Source: Tubulanus polymorphus | Taxonomy: Eukaryota > Nemertea > Palaeonemertea > Tubulaniformes > Tubulanidae | NCBI RefSeq assembly: GCF_964204645.1 | Contig: NC_134031.1 | Span: 19,651,307 to 19,715,306 of the forward strand | DNA length: 64,000 nucleotides | Direction: 5' to 3' | In this document: piece by piece, positions 57,496 to 64,000 of the stretch | How the letters are laid out: every line of letters begins with the position of its first letter | Position numbering within the stretch: the first letter of the stretch is position 1 | Notes under the pieces: generated by a model | The model's database searches: none | What the model was told of the DNA's origin: nothing | The model's input: only the letters and a program-made list of their open reading frames with translations | Translations under genes and position numbers: made by a program

Positions 57496-59790
57496 TCACA
57501 AAGTTTCTTTAGTTCCGCTTTCTTCTACGTATAGCTGCATCTGAATAAACGGCGAAATTAATGAGATTTTTAACAAAATCATTGAAACTTCCTCGATTCG
57601 TAACAAAAACTTACTTTGATTAATGAAGAATTAAGCGCCTTCAGTGGAACAACGTTCGCATCTTCGATAATAGTCTGACTTTCATCGGCTTCGATCCACG
57701 GGAAATCCTGACCCAAGAAATAACAGTACAACGTCATCATTAAACAGGGCGCCCACTTCTATTTGACTCACTTATTCCCTGTCATGCACCTTGTTTTCCC
57801 TGACCTGATTTGCTAACAATCCTTTTCAATGACATAATTATATACCCGGATAAGCTTAAATATATATAGGGAGGTTGCTTTTTCCCTGACTTTTTCCTGT
57901 CGCGCACCTTGTTTTCCCTTGACTTGATTTGCTAACAATCCGATTACCCTCAGTCAAAATACGTGAGACATAGACGGAAACTCTTCGATTATATTCATGG
58001 TCCAACAATCTCAACAAATTTCCCTGAATTTTACCTTTTTTTTTTTATACAAAATTCCCGATTATTCCCTGATTTTTTAAAATACAAATGAAAATTCCCC
58101 AACTTTTCCCTGATTTCCAGGTAAGTGGCCATTTCGTTAAATTGAAGTTCTCGAGTCATATTTCTTTCCTCCATTTGAGATTTTACCTTTTCAATTTGAC
58201 GTTCTTCGATCTCGAGGAAAGTGGAATCTTTCGTATGAACTTGAACTGCCCAGGAACATTCTGAATAATCGAATATGAATTGAATTATAGAATTGCTCAC
58301 ATTTTTCATTCTCAAAACGCAGTATAATAGTTACCTTCGGGGAGACTTTCTAATGTAGCGTCGCATATATTCAATTTGAGTAGAAATGCTCGCAACGATT
58401 GCTCTAACTTTAATAAAAACTTATCTTCACTGAAATAAATAAAAGACATGGGAGTGAAGACACGGGATACACTGCTAGGAGTGAGGACACAGGATACACT
58501 GCTAGGAGTGAAGACACAGGATACACTGCTAGGAGTGAAGACACGGGATACACTGCTAGGAGTGAGGACACAGGATACACTGCTAGGAGTGAAGACACGG
58601 GATACACTGCTAGGAGTGAAGACACAGGATACACTACTAGGAGTGAGGACACAGGATACACTGCTAGGAGTGAAGACACGGGATACACTGCTAGGAGTGA
58701 GGACACAGGATACACTGCTAGGAGTGAAGACACGGGATACACTGCTAGGAGTGAAGACACAGGATACACTACTAGGAGTGAGGACACAGGATACACTGCT
58801 AGGAGTGAAGACACGGGATACACTGCTAGGAGTGAAGACACGGGATACACTGCTAGGAGTGAAGACACAGGATACACTGCGGATACAGTAGAAATCGACG
58901 TCAGTTGTTACCTCAATGACGGATTTTGTTTAGTTCCAATTTCGAATGTGAATTTTTCCAGAGGTTTGTGATCGGGAGATAAGATGATGAGGCAGATTTT
59001 CTCGAGTGATTGTCGATCTAAAATCAGTTTCAGTCCGGTGATTGTGTCTTGAATATATTTGTTTACGTCCGGATGGCAACACATCTAAAAACAAAGGTGA
59101 TGAATGTATTCTAGGGAAAGTCCCGCTTTTTAAGAGGCAGTCCTTTTTCAAGAAAAGAGGCACTTTTTCACCAGAAAAAGGGAACTTTCCTATTGTAAAA
59201 GGACATTTAAATATGAAGTCTCCGGGTACCTGAATAAATCATTTGAGAATAAGTTACTTGTCATTCAAAAAAAAAACCCCGTGAAATTAGGTACGCAAAT
59301 GGAAATATCTTGACCGAGATTTTTTTGACACCGACATTTTGAAGGGATGCAGATGAACTGATTACGAAACCACGGATGGAAACGTCGCATGGAGAACACG
59401 TGTTGTTCAGATACTAACCTGTACTGGTACGTTGTATTTCTTGCGCCGTTCGAACACACCTGAAGGGTAAACCTCCCTCACATAGAGAATACAGTGAAAT
59501 GCCACTTCTAGAAACTCGCTCAAAATATCAACAGCGACTGAAAAATAAGAAGGCCAAATAATCAGACAGATCTCAGGTCGATATACATAAAAGTTTCATC
59601 TGGTTAAGTGATCACGGAAATTTTGATGGCATGTCCCTTTTACAATTCGATTATAACCATCTTTTGCAGATTTGTCTTTTTTTTAAAAGTTGATGACTAA
59701 CTAAGATTAATGTGATAAATTCTGATACGAACCTTGTGTGACATCTTGCTGTATATCACTAGAAGAAGCTGAACCCGCTGTTGAATACAT
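57496..59790 (-). CDS. MAD2L2: MAD2L2 (REV7) HORMA-domain protein, complete
   Basis: Seven coding exons in gene order: 59733-59790, 59419-59537, 58912-59084, 58335-58429, 58187-58260, 57615-57707 and 57496-57540. All joins keep frame, giving 218 residues against about 211 in vertebrates. Markers are [20 protein letters not shown] with [57 protein letters not shown] and the C-terminal MQLYVEE safety-belt end. REV7 is the HORMA adaptor joining REV1 and REV3 in polymerase zeta and part of shieldin. It is convergent with PEX2 and divergent from the selenoprotein gene, whose ATG is 320 bases away. One intron is almost filled by a minisatellite, another by a composite mobile element. Confidence 0.96.
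57745..58135. repeat. Composite of two CAGGG-family elements in a MAD2L2 intron
   Basis: Starts CAGGGCGCCCACTT and ends GGTAAGTGGCCATTT. The motif GCACCTTGTTTTCCCT with TTGATTTGCTAACAATCC occurs twice (near 57787 and 57905), so one copy seems to be inserted in, or duplicated beside, another. Confidence 0.6.
58451..58880. repeat. 27-base minisatellite, about 16 units, with higher-order structure
   Basis: Unit GGAGTGAAGACACGGGATAC plus ACTGCTA. Three variants alternate. Units 4-8 and units 9-13 show the same five-unit order, including a variant with ACTACTAGG, so a 135-base block was copied. The array fills most of the 482-base MAD2L2 intron 58430-58911. Both strands read open through it only because 27 is a multiple of three. 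Confidence 0.95.
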
Positions 59791-60110
59791 AATGAAACCG
59801 AAATAGTATGATTTGCGAATACGAGGCTATTAAGGAATATTTTTGGAATTAATTTAGTAGAGCTGTCAAATTTATTTCTGGGTTAGTGTTACCGTTTGCC
59901 GAATATCGGTGGGGGCAGCACCATCCGGTCACAAAAGCGTAAAAGCCCTTGAGGAGTTTGTAGGATTTCGGAGCCACCCTCATGATTAAATAATATTCTT
60001 CTGGGATTCGAACCCAATAGATTTGAGTCTCCTCCATATATAACCACCCAGCTGGCTTCATTTGATTTCAAGTGCGCAAATATCTATTTCGTCGAACGAA
60101 GAGTGCTAAA
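59791..60110. promoter_or_regulatory. Shared upstream region of MAD2L2 and the first selenoprotein gene
   Basis: 320 bases between divergent start codons, so probably a bidirectional promoter. It holds a SINE-like segment. A TATATAA at about 60036-60043 lies about 70 bases upstream of the plus-strand ATG; an equivalent TATATAA precedes the second copy at 62740-62746. Confidence 0.45.
59960..60055 (-). repeat. tRNA-derived SINE, reverse orientation
   Basis: On the minus strand AGCTGGGTGGTTATA resembles an A box and TTGGGTTCGAATCCCAG is a B box, followed by GGGTGGCTCCGAAATCCTAC. A related segment is at 62540-62770, in the same place relative to the second gene copy. Confidence 0.5.
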
Positions 60111-61246
60111 ATGGGTGTTAAAGTTCACATAGAATATTGGTGAGGATTTTGTCCTGAATTCTGGAGCGACTACAGTTTAGGTGTCCCTAATCTAGTGATT
60201 ATGTACCTATTCTTACCGCGGCATATCTGGCTACTATTAAATTAAATAATTAATAATTATTATTGTTTACACCATGTCCAGTCCAGGCCTATTTAACAAT
60301 ATTCTTTAGAGCGTCACTCTCAGTGGAAAGGTGACCTAAACTGCAGTTAGTTGAATATTTGAATTTTATCCTTTAATTTCATTTTTTCCACCCCCAAATC
60401 CTAGGTTTTTGTCGGCATATCTGTGTATGAGTTTGGACGGGACGTGCAAGGTGCGATGCTATAGCTGAAAACATATGTTTGATTATTTTTCAGTGGTGGG
60501 TGAGGTTACGGACCTCGCTTCCGGGAGTTGAGCCAGCAAATTAGCGAGGCTTGCCCTGAAGCCGAGGTCTCTGGCAGTGTCGGACGATCCTGTATGTAAA
60601 GTATAAAAAACTGCGCTCATTTTCCGAAAAACATTCATAGAGAAGAAATTTAAGATATTTATTCGGATTTTTTTCAGCTTCGTTCGAAGTGACTGTGAAC
60701 GATGAGTTGGTTTTTTCCAAGCTGAAAACCAGTGGATTTCCAGTTGTGAAAGAGGTAATTATCAAAACCTAATTTTATGCGCAGTTAATTGATAGTTCTA
60801 TCTCTAATCTCGTCTATTATAACTAGACTTGCAATGCTGTAAGGCTTGAACTCTATAAACACTTTGATTTTAGTAGCCCAAAATGGGATGTTAAGCATGA
60901 AAACATATGTTGTCATGTTGATACTATGTTGACTCATCAGTCAGTCACATTGATAGTCAGTGGCTGAGGCCTACGGACAGATCATGGCTTGATTAAGAAA
61001 AGAATAGGGGCCTACTTCTAAAATCAGTAGATCGAATGAAACAACAATGAATATTTCCGCATGCGAGGGAAAGTGAAGGCAGCTGCGAATAACTCTTTAT
61101 TTACAATCTGACCTGCTTCAATCATTAATGACGGTGCTTTGTCATTTTATATTCTACAGGTAATGGAACAAATAGAAAAAGCGTCGCAAGGCGACAAACC
61201 TCAATATCTGGAAAATTCTGAATCGCCTGGGTGTATAATTCTTTAA
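60111..61246 (+). CDS. Selenoprotein W/MIEN1-like protein, copy 1, in-frame TGA read as selenocysteine
   Basis: Four exons: 60111-60139, 60494-60591, 60678-60754 and 61160-61246 (TAA), 96 residues when TGA at 60501-60503 is read as Sec. The start reads MGVKVHIEYCGGUGYGPRFR, with the family's CxxU redox motif at residues 10-13. The later parts, SFEVTVNDELVFSKL, KEVMEQIEKASQG and the C-terminal CIIL, resemble the MIEN1/Rdx12 branch, where the last cysteine is a CaaX-type prenylation site. The thioredoxin-like fold acts in thiol/selenol redox chemistry. Conventional gene callers would stop at the TGA or skip the exon. I found no convincing SECIS element by eye in the downstream sequence, which is the main gap in the case. 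Confidence 0.88.
60501..60503 (+). other. Selenocysteine codon (TGA), copy 1
   Basis: In-frame TGA within TGT GGT GGG TGA GGT TAC, coding C-G-G-U-G-Y after exon joining. The frame stays open on both sides across four exons, and the second copy keeps the same codon. Confidence 0.85.
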
Positions 61247-61248
61247 TT

Positions 61249-61288
61249 ATCACGCTGAAAATGAGGAATCTCTCGCATTTTCAGTGAT
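61249..61288 (+). other. Hairpin just after the copy 1 stop codon
   Basis: CTGAAAATG and CATTTTCAG pair perfectly around a 12-base loop, extended outward by ATCA/TGAT with a two-base bulge. It lies three bases after the stop. It lacks the unpaired ATGA/GA core and apical AA spacing of a standard SECIS, so I do not call it one. Confidence 0.5.
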
Positions 61289-61299
61289 CACGATCAACT

Positions 61300-62530
61300 T
61301 ATGCACGAATGATGAATCAGGCTATGAAACAAATGGCAAGAAACTTTTTTTTCGTTTAAATGTTGTGAGTAATCGACACTGAATTTCAAGTCTATCTCGA
61401 CAGAATTCGACGCTGAACTCCTTTTACTGCAGTGTTGCATCTAGTTAAAAGTTGTATCAATAGATGGAGCATGAGTAAGGCTAATCTTTCACTTGAAGGA
61501 CGTTTTATATCTGTGTACAACTACCCCCCCTGGCGGTCATCGTTTTCATTATTCAAGCATGCATTTGTATTGTGATCGCTCTGTTGAAATATCGCCGTTA
61601 TATTCACGTGGTCATCACGCCTGACTGGAACTTACATCATGACGGCACGAGACCGCAAACGTCCTCACTCGACGTTGGTTTCTGCTCGATTTAAACCCTC
61701 GTAAACGCCAGGCTCGTTCCCGTGATGACGCAACCTGAATTTATGACGATAAATAAAACTTCTCTCCGAGGTGCAGATCGTGATATATATTTTTTGCTAT
61801 ATTTAATTCCTGTATACGTATAGATATGATGGTTAGGCCCCACAGCATACTCGTATTTACTCTTTATTTTTGTTTGGATTTTCAGGAGGAACCCTGTCAC
61901 TAAAAACTAGTAATTAACTTCAGCCAGTTCCAAATTTCTTGGTTAGAATTAAACAAGTTAAAAAGTTAAACATTGGAAATGCATCAACTCTTTGAGTTGA
62001 ACTTAACTGAAGAAATGTGGAACTGGATCCTGGTTTATAAGACTCTGAAATACCAAATATTGTCAGTTGTGCTTATAAGAACAGATTTGTTCTTTGTAAG
62101 CTTGTTCAGTTGGCTTTAAATTCCTGGTTCCTATGTTTTTGTTGTTATATCATGTAATTGAGATTGAAACAAGACACACGGGGTATTATTATCATTATCT
62201 CCTCAGGGATAACTTATTCAATATATTACCATGAAAATCTGTGTGTAATACTGACTGTGAGTGTTTATCACATCATGTTTGTATTAAATATGTATTTCTT
62301 TAAAAGTAATAGTTTTGTTTGTTGATTACATTTGTGATTTGTTGATCATTAGCTGCTATTGTAATCATTCATGCCAGGGCAATTTTGATATCTCTCCTTG
62401 CCTGGCCGATTCGAAGAGACGCCATCTTAACCCGGAGTAATTTGTTACTTTACACGCTTGACATGCATTGAAAATGTAAAATGGAAGATGGTGTAAAGAC
62501 TGGTTCGTAGTCAAAACGGTAACCATTCCG
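61300..62530. other. Copy 1 3' flank and spacer before copy 2
   Basis: No coding exon. It should hold the SECIS of copy 1. A single unit ending AACTGGATCCTGG lies at about 62020-62035, related to the repeats in rootletin introns. Confidence 0.4.
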
Positions 62531-62539
62531 TGCTGTAGG

Positions 62540-62770
62540 ATTTCGGAGTCACCCTAGCTCCGCATTGTGATCCCGGCTCGTGACAATCAATACGTTTTAA
62601 GAGAAAAAAGTGCAATGTAATATCTTGAAATATACAGGCCTATATGGAGAATAAAATAGATAAAGAGCGTGTGTTAGAAGGGTTTTATGGACAGATGATA
62701 TTCCTCTGGGATTCGAACCCAATCTGATTTGACTGAGTCTATATAACGCTCGTTCCACCCAGCTGTATAC
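62540..62770 (-). repeat. tRNA-derived SINE, reverse orientation, upstream of copy 2
   Basis: Minus strand: CAGCTGGGTGGAACGAGCG (A-box-like), ATTGGGTTCGAATCCCAG (B box), a longer body and GGGTGACTCCGAAATCCTAC. Matches the segment at 59960-60055, which lacks part of the body. Confidence 0.55.
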
Positions 62771-62836
62771 ATTCGATTCCTAAGCTGCTAAGCGCGAGTG
62801 TTATTTCGACGAGCGTACAGTACAGACAGTGTTAAA

Positions 62837-63674
62837 ATGGGTGTTAAAGTTCATATAGAATATTGGTAAGGTTGCAATACACTTTTTGATTACCTGAGAA
62901 AGGCCTAGCTAGGTTATTACAGCGGGGGAAATTAGGAATTTGGCGCTAAACGTTACCTCATTAAATAATGCTGATGATAGTGTGTGTGTCAGTGTGTTCC
63001 TTTATTTCTTTCTAATTCTTGGCTCTTACTCCTAAGACCTAGACAAGTGGCGATATTTTGCCAATGTGCCATTTGATTTACACTGCGGTGCATGGTTTTA
63101 GACGCCGTGCGCAACTAAGAAAATTTGGAAGGAATGTGTGGAGAACTGCGAAGAGAGAAATAGAGTAGTGTTAATGTATTCCGAACACGGGCCGGGGAAT
63201 TAATTGCTATCGTAGCATCTCTCCACTAAACCACCAAAAGACATATTTGATGTCAACATTTCGATATTTGAATTGCATCCTTTAATTTCATGTTTGCCTC
63301 CCCCAAATCCTAAATTTTGTTCAGCCTAGTGGTAGGCCTAGGCGTAGTAGATACTTTGGACGGGACATGCAAGGTGCGATGTTATAGCTGAAAAAATGTG
63401 TTCGATTATTTTTCAGTGGCAAGTGAGGTTACAGACCTCGCTTCCGGGAGTTGAGCCAGCAAATTAGCGAGGCTTGCCCTGAAGCCGAGGTCTCTGGCTC
63501 TGTCGGACGATCCTGTAAGTATGGTATAAAAAACTGCCCTCATTTTCCAAAAACATTTATTGCAGGAAATTTGTAAAATTTGTTTGCATTTTTTCAGCTT
63601 CGTTCGAAGTGACTGTGAACGATGAGTTGGTTTTTTCCAAGCTGAAAAGCAATGAATTTCCAGTTGCGAAAGAG
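62837..63674 (+). CDS. Selenoprotein W/MIEN1-like protein, copy 2, 3' end off window
   Basis: Three exons are visible: 62837-62865, 63417-63514 and 63598-63674, with the same lengths (29, 98, 77) and phases as copy 1. The last exon lies beyond the window. The product begins MGVKVHIEYCGKUGYRPRFR, with TGA at 63424-63426 as Sec. Compared with copy 1 the redox motif is CGKU in place of CGGU, GYG is GYR, and KTSGFPVV is KSNEFPVA. Flanking intron sequence is also similar, so the duplication is fairly recent and in tandem. Confidence 0.85.
63424..63426 (+). other. Selenocysteine codon (TGA), copy 2
   Basis: In-frame TGA in TGT GGC AAG TGA GGT TAC, at the position equivalent to copy 1. Confidence 0.82.
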
Positions 63675-64000
63675 GTAATTATCAAAAACCTAATGTTGTG
63701 CGCATTAATTCATAACAACTATGATAATTAGGTCAGTGATAGTTCTATCTCTGATCTCGCTCAATTATAACTAGACTTGCAAGAAACGCTATAAGGCTAG
63801 AGGACTGACGGGCTTAAACACAGGATGAATAACTCTTTGCATTCAGTAGCCTAAAATGGGATGTTTAACATTTAAACATATGGTGTCATGTTATAATACT
63901 ATGTCGGCCTATAGAATGACTCATCATTCAGTCACAATAATCCGACTACCATTTATGACTTACAATTGTTCAGAGTCATTGGCCTATGTCTACAGACAGA
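63675..64000 (+). other. Intron 3 of selenoprotein copy 2, incomplete
   Basis: Begins GTAATTATCAAAAACCTAAT and shares GATAGTTCTATCTCT and ATAACTAGACTTGCAA with intron 3 of copy 1. The acceptor and last exon are outside the window. Confidence 0.7.

Noticed and set aside
58410-58891. Long open frames on both strands with nine-residue repeats
   Set aside because: They are translations of the 27-base intronic minisatellite; flanking MAD2L2 exons splice over it.
60111-60143. Ten-codon frame ending at a TGA right after the selenoprotein exon 1 (MGVKVHIEYW stop)
   Set aside because: This is read-through into the intron. The donor is at 60140 and the joined frame continues into the CxxU exon.
61249-61288. 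Hairpin after the stop as a SECIS element
   Set aside because: The ATGA is paired or in the loop, the stem is too short between core and apex, and there is no apical unpaired AA at the usual spacing.
1-64000. CRISPR arrays, bacterial operons, rRNA genes
   Set aside because: None seen; the window is eukaryotic and its tandem repeats are mini- and microsatellites.

Overview
The window is animal nuclear DNA. It is AT-rich, its genes carry many GT-AG introns, the proteins belong to animal families, and short inverted-repeat transposons and tRNA-derived SINEs sit in most introns. Gene content and compact introns suggest an invertebrate bilaterian, perhaps a spiralian such as a mollusc, but nothing here fixes the phylum.

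Layout, left to right. (1) 419-5722 (+): the last ten coding exons of DNAJC16 (ERdj8), a thioredoxin-like, membrane-anchored J-protein whose J domain lies off the left edge. (2) 10299-42541 (-): a complete ciliary rootlet coiled-coil protein (rootletin, CROCC) in about 29 coding exons, convergent with DNAJC16. A near-perfect RFX X-box lies about 340 bases upstream of its main start. Its introns hold several further possible first exons that join in phase 0, the strongest being a 732-base open exon at 18849-19580, and two tandem 81-base exons encode alternative versions of the same segment. (3) 42.6-47.0 kb: a gene-free interval, probably rich in mobile DNA, ending in the PEX2 promoter. (4) 47036-56743 (+): complete PEX2, a peroxisomal RING E3 ligase, in seven coding exons; its 6.7 kb third intron holds two minus-strand first-exon candidates. 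(5) 57496-59790 (-): complete MAD2L2 (REV7), a HORMA adaptor of translesion synthesis and shieldin, with a 27-bp minisatellite in one intron. (6) 60111-61246 and 62837 to beyond the right edge (+): two tandem copies of a selenoprotein W/MIEN1-type gene with an in-frame TGA in a CxxU motif and, in the first copy, a C-terminal CaaX-like end.

The genes do not form one pathway: they cover ER proteostasis, the cilium base, peroxisome import, DNA damage tolerance and thiol/selenol redox chemistry. DNAJC16, CROCC and MAD2L2 all map to human 1p36, so the block may keep ancestral linkage. The most interesting points are the multi-promoter architecture of rootletin with repeated X-box-like sites, its duplicated exon pair, and the tandem selenoprotein genes that differ inside the redox motif.

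All exon limits were read by eye from splice sites, reading-frame continuity and remembered family similarity. No alignment or database search was run.
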